Counted from the first letter of the stretch, positions 5,716-14,304 are shown. The stretch is DNA of 24,435 bases from an uncultured Clostridia bacterium (GCA_934155625.1 CAKPHD010000024.1:1-24435), one strand, 5' to 3'. Numbers and translations are program-made. The notes: a model not told the origin generated them from the letters alone.

Positions 5716-5988
5716 ATGGGAAGAATAAAAGATTTAATAAATATATTTTTAAAACCAAATGAAATAGAAGGAGAGTTTGATGAACTTGCAGTTGCTTCAG
5801 GATTAAGCCAAGAAGAAATAAAGGAATTAAACAAAACAATGAATGGAGTAAATTGGACAAGATTTGCAAGAGAAGATGAAGAAGAAAAGAAAAATGCAAA
5901 AACTTCAAGAAAAAAGATAAGAGTGGAATCAAATATTGATCAAATAAAAAGCAAACAAATAAATAAAGGAAGAGATATTGAAAGATAG
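5716..5988 (+). CDS. Hypothetical 90-residue charged protein, own transcription unit
   Basis: I do not recognise this protein. It starts MGRIKDLINIFLKPNEIEGE, has a helix-prone middle (ELAVASGLSQEEIKELNKTM, then NWTRFARED), and ends in a strongly basic, polar stretch (KKNAKTSRKKIRV... to KGRDIER). No membrane segment, signal peptide, or metal-binding cysteine is present. An in-frame GTG at 5707 could add three residues. I prefer ATG 5716 because AAAGGGTGATC, an extended anti-16S match, lies 5702-5712 and includes that GTG. The gene has a near-consensus promoter and its own terminator overlapping the stop codon, so it is probably well expressed. A small nucleic-acid or ribosome-associated protein is possible, but this is a guess. 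Confidence 0.8.
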   Translation: MGRIKDLINIFLKPNEIEGEFDELAVASGLSQEEIKELNKTMNGVNWTRFAREDEEEKKNAKTSRKKIRVESNIDQIKSKQINKGRDIER

Positions 5989-6010
5989 AGAGTAACCTCT
6001 CTATTTTTTT
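5985..6010 (+). terminator. Terminator overlapping the stop codon of the 90-residue gene
   Basis: ATAGAGAG (5985-5992), loop TAAC, CTCTCTAT (5997-6004), then six more T residues. The 8-bp perfect stem includes the TAG stop codon (5986-5988). A classic intrinsic terminator. Confidence 0.92.
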
Positions 6011-6068
6011 GTTATATAAAATTAATTACAAAAATCTACAAAAAATGAAAAAATTTTGCAAAAACATA

Positions 6069-6097
6069 TTTACAATTTAATTTTTTTTGTATACAAT
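6069..6097 (+). promoter_or_regulatory. Promoter of the glycosyltransferase gene
   Basis: TTTACA (6069-6074), 17 bases, TACAAT (6092-6097), 55 bases before the start codon. One mismatch in each box. The spacer is mostly T residues. Confidence 0.65.
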
Positions 6098-6151
6098 ATA
6101 TCGAGGTAGATTAAAACTAAAGAAGATCGAACTTAAGAAAGGGGTATATCA

Positions 6152-7441
6152 ATGAAAATATTGATGCTAACATGGGAATATCCACCAAGAGTAGTAGGCG
6201 GAATATCAAGAGTTGTGTATGACCTATCACACAGATTAATAAAAGATGGGCATGAAGTAACTGTAGTAACATACAGAGATGGAGAAACTCCATATTTTGA
6301 GGATGACAAAGGAGTAAAAGTATACAGAGTAGACAATTATATGATAAATCCAAATAACTTTATAGATTGGATAATGCAAATGAATTTCAATATGATAGCA
6401 AAAGCCAACCAAATCATTGCAGAACAAGGAAATTTTGATGTAATACATGCACATGATTGGCTAGTAGCATATGCTGCAAAAGCATTAAAAAATTCATACA
6501 ACATCCCAATAGTAGCAACAATACATGCAACAGAAGCAGGAAGAAATAGTGGAATACATGATGAAACACAAAGATATATAAATGATACAGAATGGATGCT
6601 TACATATGAAGCAACAGAAGTAATTGTTAATAGCAATTATATGAAATGTGAAATACAAAGACTATTTGGATTACCATTTGAAAAAATCAGTGTAGTACCA
6701 AATGGAGTAAACTTAAATAAATTTTCTGGAATGGATAGAGACTATACATTTAGAAGAAGATATGCAATGGACAATGAAAAAATAATTTTATTTATGGGTA
6801 GATTAGTATATGAAAAAGGAGTTCAAAATTTAATTGCTGCAATGCCAAAAATTCTTGAAGGATATCATGATGCTAAACTTGTAATTGCGGGTAAAGGTGG
6901 AATGCTTGATGAATTAAGAGCACAAGCAGATTACTTAGGAATATCAAACAAAGTATATTTTGCGGGATACATGAATGGAAAAGATGTAGAAAGAATGTAT
7001 AAAGCTGCAGATATATCAGTATTTCCAAGTACATATGAACCATTTGGAATAGTAGCATTAGAAGGAATGTTAGCAGAAAGACCAATAGTAGTATCAGATG
7101 CTGGAGGATTAGGAGAAATTGTTGAGCATAGAGAAACAGGAATGAAAACATATTGTGGAAATCCAAACTCAATAGCAGACTCAATATTAGAATTATTATA
7201 TAATCCGGAATTATGTGCTAATATTGTAAAGAAAGCAAAAGCAAAAGTTAAAACTTATAACTGGGCCAAAATAGCTCAAGACACACATTTTATTTATCAA
7301 AAAGCAATATGTGAAACAATGGCTGAAAAACAAAGAAAACAATTAGAACAAGAAAAGGCACAAAAAACTAAAAAAGCAAAAGGAACAGAAAAAGAAATTA
7401 CAAATCTATTAGCTTTCAGAAAACGTCAAGCATATGCATAA
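6152..7441 (+). CDS. GT4-family glycosyltransferase (glycogen-synthase-like)
   Basis: A 429-residue GT-B fold retaining glycosyltransferase of family GT4. The N-terminus MKILMLTWEYPPRVVGGISR has the Gly-rich sugar-nucleotide loop (G16-G17). HAHDW is at 99-103. The donor domain has FMGRLVYEKG (R217 and K222) and the family's E-x7-E motif in EPFGIVALE (E296, E304). The opening resembles ADP- or UDP-glucose-using glycogen synthases of the GT4 type. No glg genes surround it, so a cell-envelope or glycolipid role is also possible. The last 40 residues are Lys/Gln-rich and probably lie outside the fold. The donor and acceptor cannot be told from sequence alone. Confidence 0.88.
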   Translation: MKILMLTWEYPPRVVGGISRVVYDLSHRLIKDGHEVTVVTYRDGETPYFEDDKGVKVYRVDNYMINPNNFIDWIMQMNFNMIAKANQIIAEQGNFDVIHAHDWLVAYAAKALKNSYNIPIVATIHATEAGRNSGIHDETQRYINDTEWMLTYEATEVIVNSNYMKCEIQRLFGLPFEKISVVPNGVNLNKFSGMDRDYTFRRRYAMDNEKIILFMGRLVYEKGVQNLIAAMPKILEGYHDAKLVIAGKGGMLDELRAQADYLGISNKVYFAGYMNGKDVERMYKAADISVFPSTYEPFGIVALEGMLAERPIVVSDAGGLGEIVEHRETGMKTYCGNPNSIADSILELLYNPELCANIVKKAKAKVKTYNWAKIAQDTHFIYQKAICETMAEKQRKQLEQEKAQKTKKAKGTEKEITNLLAFRKRQAYA

Positions 7442-7452
7442 AAGAAAACTAA

Positions 7453-7481
7453 AGCTGCATAATAAATATGCAGCTATTTTA
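7453..7481 (+). terminator. Weak hairpin between the glycosyltransferase and ylbF-like genes
   Basis: AGCTGCAT (7453-7460) pairs with ATGCAGCT (7468-7475), followed by ATTTTAAT. The stem is perfect, but the T tract is short and interrupted. It may give partial termination or stabilise the upstream mRNA. Confidence 0.45.
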
Positions 7482-7499
7482 ATATAAAGGAGAATTACA

Positions 7500-7835
7500 A
7501 TGAATGTATATGATACTGCAAATCAATTAGCAGAAGAAATAAAGCAATCAGAAGAATATGTAACATATAAAATGGCAAAAGAGGCAATAAACTTAAATTT
7601 TGAATTAAAAAGCAAAATAGATGAGTTTGAAAAAGCAAGATATGAAGCACAAATATCAGCTTTGCAAACAGGAAAAGATGATGAAAATAAAATGAGACAT
7701 GTGCAAGAATTATATGGAGAATTAATACAAAACCAAGAGGCAAGTAGATATTTTGATGCAGAAATGAAATTTAACATATTAATTGCAGATGTAAATAAAA
7801 TAATAGGAAATGCAATCCAAAGTTTAATAAAATAA
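7500..7835 (+). CDS. YlbF/YmcA family regulator
   Basis: A 111-residue, almost wholly helical protein of the YlbF/YmcA (Com_YlbF) family. In Bacillus, YlbF, YmcA and YaaT form a complex that affects RNase Y-dependent mRNA processing, sporulation, competence and biofilm formation. Family features here are the N-terminal helix YDTANQLAEEIKQSEEY, repeated heptads, and the closing FNILIADVNKIIGNAIQSLI. It follows the glycosyltransferase by 58 bases, with a hairpin between. It carries no cysteines, unlike YmcA and YlbF proteins that hold iron-sulphur clusters. Which paralogue it matches is not clear, so I give no symbol. Confidence 0.8.
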   Translation: MNVYDTANQLAEEIKQSEEYVTYKMAKEAINLNFELKSKIDEFEKARYEAQISALQTGKDDENKMRHVQELYGELIQNQEASRYFDAEMKFNILIADVNKIIGNAIQSLIK

Positions 7836-7892
7836 TGAATTGATTTTAAATGTAATTAGGAACATTAAAAGTAATAATGAAAGGAAACTAAA

Positions 7893-8579
7893 ATGGAACT
7901 AATTATAATAATTATAGCAGTAATAGCTATTATAACAATATATTTTATGATGAAAACAAACGTAAAAGAATTAAAAGAAATTGCGCTGAATCAAGAATTA
8001 AGCTCAATAGCAGAAAAATTTCCAGAGAATACAGAAATCTGTAAATCAATATTAAAAAAGCTTGGAAATGAAACGACTCAAATAGAAGAAGATAAAGAGA
8101 CAGAAGCAACATTATATATAGCAATACAAGATAAAATATCAATAGGAAGCACACATAAAAGTTTTTCAAGAATACAAACAATGGCACATGAATGTTTACA
8201 TTCTATACAAGATAAAAAAATGTTAATATTTAATTTTGCATATTCTAATATATATTTATTATATTTTGTAGTTATATGTATATTAGTAATTTTAAAAAAG
8301 TTAGATAATGTAATGATGTATTCAAATATATTTTTGATATTAAGTTTTATATATTATGTTATTAGGGTATTTTTAGAAAATGATGCAATGATAAAAGCTC
8401 AATACATAGCTAAAGAATATATGCAAGAACAAGCAATTGTTACAGAAGAAGAGGTTGATAAAATATTTAATGGCTTTCAAAAACTAAATAAAGGATTAAT
8501 AAAAGGAACAAATTGTAACCTATTTACTGGAATAATGATAAAACTTGTTATTTTTAATACTTTAGCATTGATTTTTTAA
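7893..8579 (+). CDS. Membrane-bound putative zinc metallopeptidase (HExxH)
   Basis: A 228-residue membrane protein I can place only loosely. It has an N-terminal membrane segment (about 3-20), then a soluble part with the zinc-protease motif HECLH (H99-H103) inside MAHECLHSIQD. Two more hydrophobic segments follow (about 115-134 and 140-160), and a hydrophobic C-terminus. A possible third zinc ligand is in LENDAMIKAQ (E162 or D164), right after the third segment. This arrangement is similar to the YugP/Zn_peptidase_2 type of membrane metallopeptidase, but the length and spacing differ enough that I treat it as a candidate. The soluble catalytic loop could face the cytoplasm or outside. It lies between ylbF-like and secG and may be co-transcribed with ylbF. 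Confidence 0.7.
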   Translation: MELIIIIIAVIAIITIYFMMKTNVKELKEIALNQELSSIAEKFPENTEICKSILKKLGNETTQIEEDKETEATLYIAIQDKISIGSTHKSFSRIQTMAHECLHSIQDKKMLIFNFAYSNIYLLYFVVICILVILKKLDNVMMYSNIFLILSFIYYVIRVFLENDAMIKAQYIAKEYMQEQAIVTEEEVDKIFNGFQKLNKGLIKGTNCNLFTGIMIKLVIFNTLALIF

Positions 8580-8596
8580 GAAATATGTGGTAAAAT
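8568..8596 (+). promoter_or_regulatory. Promoter of secG
   Basis: TTGATT (8568-8573), 17 bases, TAAAAT (8591-8596). The -35 box lies inside the last codons of the preceding gene. It gives secG (and perhaps rnr) its own transcription. Confidence 0.75.
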
Positions 8597-8633
8597 ATTC
8601 AAGTGTAAACAAAACCGTTAGGAGGAATACTAA

Positions 8634-8882
8634 ATGCAAATAATAAAGATAATATTAGTAGTAGTAGATTTAATAATATGTTTAGCCTTAACAATATTGG
8701 CAATGGTACAATCTAAAGATGATGCAGGTTTATCATCAACAATAACAGGTTCATCTACAAACAACTTCTTTGAAAAGAATAAAGGGAGAACTAAAGAAGG
8801 AAAACAAAAAAGATGGACAATTATATTAGGAATAGCTTTTGTAATTGTTACAATAGCACTTTCAATAATATACATAGCGTAA
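8634..8882 (+). CDS. secG: SecG preprotein translocase subunit
   Basis: An 82-residue accessory subunit of the SecYEG channel. Two membrane spans (about 4-23 and 61-80) flank a polar loop with the family's AMVQSKDDAGLSSTITGSS, close to the usual GLSxxxxG pattern. The TAGGAGGA ribosome binding site is strong. It stands upstream of rnr, as in many Firmicutes. It has its own promoter and is followed by a hairpin. Confidence 0.93.
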   Translation: MQIIKIILVVVDLIICLALTILAMVQSKDDAGLSSTITGSSTNNFFEKNKGRTKEGKQKRWTIILGIAFVIVTIALSIIYIA

Positions 8883-8912
8883 AAGGGCAGTTACTACAAA
8901 CTGTTCTTTTTA
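8881..8912 (+). terminator. Terminator after secG
   Basis: AAAAGGGCAGTT (8881-8892), loop ACTACA, then AACTGTTCTTTT (8899-8910). The stem has two G-T pairs and is flanked by A and T tracts. It overlaps the secG stop codon. It separates secG from rnr, although some read-through is likely because no good promoter is seen before rnr. Confidence 0.8.
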
Positions 8913-8969
8913 ATTGCTTTATAAGAAAGAAGAGTAAGTTTGTACCTTGAGAAAGGAATGATATAAATA

Positions 8970-10910
8970 ATGAAAAAAGAAGAAAAAATAGGAATATATA
9001 GAAAAAATCAAAAAGGATTTGGTTTTGTAAAATTAGAAAATCAAGAAGAAGAAATATATATATCAAGAGACAATTCATTAAATGCATTAAATGGAGATAC
9101 AGTAAGTATCCAGATAATAAATGAAGCCAATAAAGAAGAAAATAGAAAAGAAGAAGGAAAAATAATAAAAATAATTAGACATGAAAAAGATACAGTTGTT
9201 GGAACATTCCAAAAAAGTAGAAACTTTGGTTTTGTTGTTCCAGATGATAAAAATTTTGGAACAGATATATTTATTTCAAAATCAAATTGGGGAAAAGCTA
9301 GAAACAACCACAAAGTATTAGTAAAAATATTAGAATATCCTAAAAAAGGAAAAAATGCAGAGGGAAAAATTGTAGAAGTTTTAGGTGGATTAAATGAAGC
9401 TGGAGTTGATATGTTATCATTAATAAAACAATATGAATTGCCATATAAATTTCCAGAAGAGGTTGTTGCAGAAGCGAAAGCATTTGGAACACAAATAGAT
9501 AAAGCAGATTTACCAAATAGAAAAGATTTACGTCAAGATATAATATTTACAATAGATGGCGAAGATGCAAAAGACTTGGATGATGCAATACATGTAGAAA
9601 AATTGCCGAATGGAAATTATAGGCTGGATGTGCATATTGCAGATGTTAGTCATTATGTAAGAGAAAAAACGGAGCTTGATAAAGAAGCATATTTAAGAGG
9701 GACAAGTATTTATATGTTAGGACGTGTTATCCCAATGTTGCCACGAGAGTTATCAAATGGGATTTGCAGCTTGAATGCTGGAGAAGATAGATATACATTG
9801 TCATGTTCTATGGAAATAACTCCAAAAGCTAAAATAATCTCATCTGATATATATAAAGCAGTTATAAATGTAACAGAAAGAATGTCATATACAGATGTTC
9901 AAAAAATAATAGATAGGTCAGATGAAAAAGTACTAAAAAAATATGAAAAATATATAAGTGATTTTGATTTGATGGCAGAACTTGCAACAATTTTAAAAGA
10001 AAAAAGAAAAGAAAATGGATATTTAAATTTAGATATACCAGAAAGTAAGATAACATTAGATGAAAATGGATTTGCAATTGATGTAAGTAAATATGAAACA
10101 TATTTTGCAAATGAAATAATAGAACAGTTTATGCTTGTCGCAAATGAAACTGTAGCAGAAAAATTTTATTGGTTACAAGCACCATTTATATACAGAAATC
10201 ATGAGGCACCAGACTTAGATAAAGTAAAAGAATTGAATAAAGTATTGTATAATTTTGGATATAAAATAAAAATTTCTAAAGAAGATATTATATATCCAAA
10301 TGAATTTGCAAAAATATTAGATGATGTAAAAGGTAAAGAAGCGGAAAAGGTAGTATCAAATATCATCTTAAGAACACTTAGAGTGGCTAAATACGAAGCG
10401 GAAAATAAAGGACATTTTGGAATTGCAAGTAAATATTATTGCCATTTTACATCACCAATAAGAAGATATCCAGATTTATTTATACACAGAATAATTTCTA
10501 AATACTTAGAAAATGATTATATGGTAAATGAATTTTGGCTAAAAAAATATGAAAAGAGAGCTGGAAAAAGAGCAGATAATTGTTCAGAAAGAGAAAGAAC
10601 TGCAACAAAAGTTGAAAGAGAAGCAGAAGACATTAAAAAGGCAGAATATATGGAAAACAAAATTGGTGAAGAATATGAAGGAATTGTTTCATCTGTTACA
10701 AATTTTGGTATATTTGTTGAACTAGATAATACAATAGAAGGATTAATAAGATATGAAAATTTAGGAGATGAATATTTTATTTATAATGAAGAAAGAAGAG
10801 AAGCAATTGGAGAGCAGTCTCATAAAGTTTATAAAATAGGAGACAAAGTAAAAATAAGAGTTGCAGATGCTAATAAATTACTAAGAAAAATAGATTTTGA
10901 GATTTTATAA
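8970..10910 (+). CDS. rnr: Ribonuclease R (3'-5' exoribonuclease), compact form
   Basis: Processive 3'-5' exoribonuclease that degrades structured RNA and helps in rRNA and tmRNA quality control. Domains in order: cold-shock domain 1 (GIYRKNQKGFGFV, from about 8), cold-shock domain 2 (VVGTFQKSRNFGFVVPDD, from about 76), the RNB catalytic domain with DGEDAKDLDDA (D196, D202, D204, D205 as metal-binding residues), and a C-terminal S1 domain (GEEYEGIVSSVTNFGIFVE, from about 568). At 646 residues it is shorter than E. coli (813) or B. subtilis (779) RNase R: it lacks an N-terminal helix-turn-helix and the Lys-rich tail after S1. The usual downstream smpB is absent; a repeat element follows. Confidence 0.95.
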   Translation: MKKEEKIGIYRKNQKGFGFVKLENQEEEIYISRDNSLNALNGDTVSIQIINEANKEENRKEEGKIIKIIRHEKDTVVGTFQKSRNFGFVVPDDKNFGTDIFISKSNWGKARNNHKVLVKILEYPKKGKNAEGKIVEVLGGLNEAGVDMLSLIKQYELPYKFPEEVVAEAKAFGTQIDKADLPNRKDLRQDIIFTIDGEDAKDLDDAIHVEKLPNGNYRLDVHIADVSHYVREKTELDKEAYLRGTSIYMLGRVIPMLPRELSNGICSLNAGEDRYTLSCSMEITPKAKIISSDIYKAVINVTERMSYTDVQKIIDRSDEKVLKKYEKYISDFDLMAELATILKEKRKENGYLNLDIPESKITLDENGFAIDVSKYETYFANEIIEQFMLVANETVAEKFYWLQAPFIYRNHEAPDLDKVKELNKVLYNFGYKIKISKEDIIYPNEFAKILDDVKGKEAEKVVSNIILRTLRVAKYEAENKGHFGIASKYYCHFTSPIRRYPDLFIHRIISKYLENDYMVNEFWLKKYEKRAGKRADNCSERERTATKVEREAEDIKKAEYMENKIGEEYEGIVSSVTNFGIFVELDNTIEGLIRYENLGDEYFIYNEERREAIGEQSHKVYKIGDKVKIRVADANKLLRKIDFEIL

Positions 10911-10916
10911 TATTAG

Positions 10917-11126
10917 TTAAAATTCACAGATGAATTATAAAAATTTTAGAAAATTAATAATATATTGTTTTTGAAATACCGCGTAAGCGATCAAATGAGC
11001 GAAGCGAATGCGATATGGAGCAATCAACATACCAGCTTTTTAATATGTGGATTGCGACACCAAGGTATTAAAAAACAATATATTATTAATTTCTAAATAT
11101 AATAGTTAATAATTAGTGAATTGTAT
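10917..11126 (-). repeat. MITE-like palindromic repeat element, copy C (complete, inverted)
   Basis: The same element as copy A in reverse orientation, about 210 bp. The core with the inner arms runs 10947-11095: TAGAAAATTAATAATATATT on the left, TATTATTAATTTCTA on the right. The less AT-rich centre, ACCGCGTAAGCGATCAAATG through GATATGGAGCAATC (10978-11025), differs from copy A at only two positions over more than 45 bases. The outer arms AAAATTCACAG (from 10919) and GTGAATTGTA (from 11116) are more worn than in A. It fills most of the rnr-dnaG gap and has no reading frame. Confidence 0.85.
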
Positions 11127-11169
11127 CAAATATTACAAAAAAATCAAAAAATCTCTAAAAAAAGAGGGA

Positions 11170-11198
11170 ATTATGTAAAATTCGTCGAATAATATAAT
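11170..11198 (+). promoter_or_regulatory. Possible promoter of dnaG-rpoD
   Basis: TATAAT at 11193-11198, 32 bases before the dnaG start. The matching -35 region (ATTATG, 11170-11175) is poor. The rest of 11130-11229 holds only AT-rich sequence and the GGAGTGGAGG ribosome binding site. Confidence 0.4.
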
Positions 11199-11229
11199 TA
11201 TGTACAAATATGTGTAGGAGTGGAGGAAA

Positions 11230-13044
11230 ATGATACGTTATAGTGATGAGATAATTGAAGAAGTAAGACAAAATAATGATGTAGTAGATATCATATCACA
11301 ATATGTGCATTTAACTCGAAAAGGAAGAAACTATTTTGGACTATGTCCATTTCATAGTGAAAAATCACCATCATTTTCAGTTTCACCAGATAGGCAGATT
11401 TTTCATTGTTTTGGATGTGGTGTAGGAGGTAATGTCTACACATTTTTAATGAAAATAGAAGGAATAACATTTAAAGAATCACTAGAACAATTAGCAGAAA
11501 GAGCAAATATACAATTGCCAACATTAGAAAACAATGCAGACACTGCAAGAGAAGAACTAAAAGCAAAAGTTTATAAAGTAAACGAATTTGCAGCAGAATA
11601 CTATCATCAAAGACTATATCAACCAGTTGCAAAAATAGGACAAGAATATGTAAAAAAAAGAAGAATGAATCAAGAAACACTTGAAGCATATAAAATAGGA
11701 TTTTCAGGAAAATTTGATGAACTATATAAAGCATTAAAATCAGCAGGATTCGGAGAAAAAGAAATACTTGAATCAGGATTAGTAAACAAAAGAGACAATG
11801 GAACATATATAGACAGATACAGAGAAAGGCTAATGTTTCCAATTTGTGATGTAAGAGGAAAAGTAATTGGATTTGGAGGAAGAATATTAGATGATTCAAA
11901 AATCAAAGATCCAAAATTTCCACAGCCCAAATACATCAACTCACCAGAAAATGTTGTATATAGTAAAGGAAGACATTTATTTGGGCTAAATGTAGCCAAA
12001 AAAGATGCAACAAAAAAACTATTAATAGTAGAAGGATATATGGATGTTATATCACTACATCAAAGAGGAATAACAAATGTAGTAGGAGCATTAGGAACAG
12101 CATTAACAGAACAACAAGGTTGGTTGTTAAGAAAAAGTACTGAGCAAGTAATACTTGGGTTTGACGCTGATGGTGCTGGACAAACAGCAGTTGCAAGATC
12201 TATGGAAATATTGCAAAAAATGGGATGTGATATGAGAGTATTACAAATCGAAGGAGCAAAAGATCCAGACGAATATATTGTCAAATTTGGAGAAGGACGA
12301 TTCAAACTAGCAATGGACAATGCAATATCATTAGTTGAATTTAAGGTTAAAAATTTGAAAAAAGGTCTTAACTTAGAAAACACAGGAGATAAAATAAAAT
12401 TTTTAAATGAAATTGCAAAGATTCTTTCAAAAGTAGAAAACACAATGGAAAGAGAAATATACATAGAAAAAATTGCACAAGGGTATAATATATCAAAAGA
12501 AGCAATTTATGCAGAAGTAAACAAATTAATATATGCTGGCAATAAAGGAGATAAAATATTACAAAACAAAAATAGAGAAATAAAACATATAGAGAGTAAA
12601 ATTAAAGAAAGCAATATTATTGATGAAGACTTAGAAAGAAGAGAAAATACAATAATAGCAATACTATTAGAAAATAATAAAGAAGCTTTTGAAAAAATAA
12701 AACAACAAATAAAGCCAGAAGATTTCAAAAGTGAAATCAATAAAGAAATTGCAAAAAAACTATATGAAGAATTAGAAAAAGAAGAATGTAATATAAATAA
12801 ACTTATAGACACATTTGATGAAAATATACAAAGTCATATAACAATGTTAATGGCAACAGATTTTGAAATAGAAGATATTAATAAAGCTGTTGAAGATATA
12901 TTGATAAAATATGAGAAAGAAAGATTAGATAACAGAAAAAAAGAAATTTTAAAACAATTAGAGATAGAGAGTGATACAGAAAAGAAAGTGCAATTAGGAA
13001 AAGAATTAAGTAATATAATAATTGCATTGTCAAAAATCAGGTAG
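11230..13044 (+). CDS. dnaG: DNA primase
   Basis: A 604-residue primase that makes RNA primers at the replication fork together with the DnaB helicase. The CHC2 zinc finger is at the N-terminus with C39, H42, C60 and C63 (GLCPFHSEKSPSFS and FHCFGCGVGGN). The TOPRIM catalytic core contains LLIVEGYMDVISLHQ (E268, D272) and VILGFDADGAGQTA (D312, D314). The C-terminal helicase-binding part (from about 430) is Lys/Glu-rich and weakly conserved, as usual. The start has a strong GGAGG. It is 12 bases upstream of rpoD: the macromolecular-synthesis pair without rpsU. Confidence 0.97.
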   Translation: MIRYSDEIIEEVRQNNDVVDIISQYVHLTRKGRNYFGLCPFHSEKSPSFSVSPDRQIFHCFGCGVGGNVYTFLMKIEGITFKESLEQLAERANIQLPTLENNADTAREELKAKVYKVNEFAAEYYHQRLYQPVAKIGQEYVKKRRMNQETLEAYKIGFSGKFDELYKALKSAGFGEKEILESGLVNKRDNGTYIDRYRERLMFPICDVRGKVIGFGGRILDDSKIKDPKFPQPKYINSPENVVYSKGRHLFGLNVAKKDATKKLLIVEGYMDVISLHQRGITNVVGALGTALTEQQGWLLRKSTEQVILGFDADGAGQTAVARSMEILQKMGCDMRVLQIEGAKDPDEYIVKFGEGRFKLAMDNAISLVEFKVKNLKKGLNLENTGDKIKFLNEIAKILSKVENTMEREIYIEKIAQGYNISKEAIYAEVNKLIYAGNKGDKILQNKNREIKHIESKIKESNIIDEDLERRENTIIAILLENNKEAFEKIKQQIKPEDFKSEINKEIAKKLYEELEKEECNINKLIDTFDENIQSHITMLMATDFEIEDINKAVEDILIKYEKERLDNRKKEILKQLEIESDTEKKVQLGKELSNIIIALSKIR

Positions 13045-13056
13045 GGGGAATTTTTC

Positions 13057-14301
13057 GTGGGAAAAAAGAAAGATGAAAACCAAATAGAATTAGATATGGG
13101 TAATACTATAGAAGATAAAAAAAGCAAATTAGCCCAAAAAGAAAAACTAATTGAAGAAATAAAAAAAGAAAAGAAAAATAAAAAAGAAGATAATAATTCA
13201 AAAAATGAAAATGGAGAAGAAATAACAGAGACAGAAAAAGTTAAAAATATAGTAAAAAAAGCTAAAGAAAATGGAAAAATAACATATGGAGAATTAGCAA
13301 AAGAACTAGAAGACACAAATCCAGAGCAAATTGACAAAGTATTTGATGCATTCGAAGAAATGGGAGTATCACTTTTAAATGATGATTTTGAAGAAGAACC
13401 AGATGTTGAAGATTTAAAAGAAGTAGAAGAATTAAAATTAGACGAAATTACAGACACGAGTTTTGAAGGAATAAGTGTAGACGATCCAGTTAGAATGTAT
13501 TTAAGAGAAATTGGTAAAATTCCATTACTTTCATATGAAAAAGAATTAGAATTAGCAAAAAGAATATTGAATAATGATGAGGAAGCAAAACAAGAATTAG
13601 CAGAAGCAAACTTAAGATTAGTTGTAAGTATTGCTAAAAAATATGTAGGAAGAGGAATGTTATTCTTAGACTTAATACAAGAAGGAAACATGGGATTAAT
13701 AAAAGCAGTAGAAAAATTTGATTATACAAAAGGATTCAAATTCAGTACTTATGCAACATGGTGGATAAGACAAGCAATAACAAGAGCTATAGCAGATCAA
13801 GCTAGAACAATAAGAATACCAGTACACATGGTAGAAACAATAAACAGATTAATTCGTACATCAAGACACTTATTACAACAATTAGGAAGAGAACCAACTC
13901 CAGAAGAAATTGCAAAAGAGATGGAAATGTCTGTTGAAAAAGTAATGGAAATACAAAAAATAGCTCAAGACCCAGTATCATTAGAAACTCCAATAGGAGA
14001 AGAAGATGACAGTCATTTAGGAGACTTTATACAAGACGAAGATTCTCCAGCACCACATGATGCTGCCTCATATACTCTTTTAAGAGAACAATTAGAAGAA
14101 GTAATGAATACATTAACACCAAGAGAAGCTAAAGTTTTAAAATTAAGATTTGGATTAGAAGACGGAAAAGCAAGAACTCTAGAAGAAGTAGGAAAAGAAT
14201 TTGATGTAACAAGAGAAAGAATTCGTCAAATTGAAGCCAAAGCATTAAGAAAACTAAGACATCCAAGTAGAAGCAAAAAATTAAGAGATTATATGAACTA
14301 A
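13057..14301 (+). CDS. rpoD: RNA polymerase primary sigma factor (sigma-A/RpoD)
   Basis: The 414-residue housekeeping sigma factor. After a very Lys/Glu-rich N-terminal stretch (about 1-60), region 1.1 reads GKITYGELAKEL. Region 1.2 is DDPVRMYLREIGKIPLLS (about 142-159). Region 2 includes ANLRLVVSIAKKYVGRGM and YATWWIRQAITRAIADQART, which reads -10 boxes. Region 4.2 includes TLEEVGKEFDVTRERIRQIE, which reads -35 boxes. The start is GTG 13057, with AGGGGG 9 bases before it. No ATG stands nearby. The consensus TTGACA/TATAAT promoters in this window fit such a factor. Overlaps nothing and follows dnaG by 12 bases. Confidence 0.97.
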   Translation: MGKKKDENQIELDMGNTIEDKKSKLAQKEKLIEEIKKEKKNKKEDNNSKNENGEEITETEKVKNIVKKAKENGKITYGELAKELEDTNPEQIDKVFDAFEEMGVSLLNDDFEEEPDVEDLKEVEELKLDEITDTSFEGISVDDPVRMYLREIGKIPLLSYEKELELAKRILNNDEEAKQELAEANLRLVVSIAKKYVGRGMLFLDLIQEGNMGLIKAVEKFDYTKGFKFSTYATWWIRQAITRAIADQARTIRIPVHMVETINRLIRTSRHLLQQLGREPTPEEIAKEMEMSVEKVMEIQKIAQDPVSLETPIGEEDDSHLGDFIQDEDSPAPHDAASYTLLREQLEEVMNTLTPREAKVLKLRFGLEDGKARTLEEVGKEFDVTRERIRQIEAKALRKLRHPSRSKKLRDYMN

Positions 14302-14304
14302 AAT

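Noticed and set aside
12834..13691. A 285-residue minus-strand open frame opposite the dnaG end and rpoD start
   Set aside because: Its sequence is Ser/Phe/Asn-rich, the usual result of reading Lys/Glu-rich codons backwards. Both plus-strand genes are beyond doubt. No promoter or ribosome binding site.
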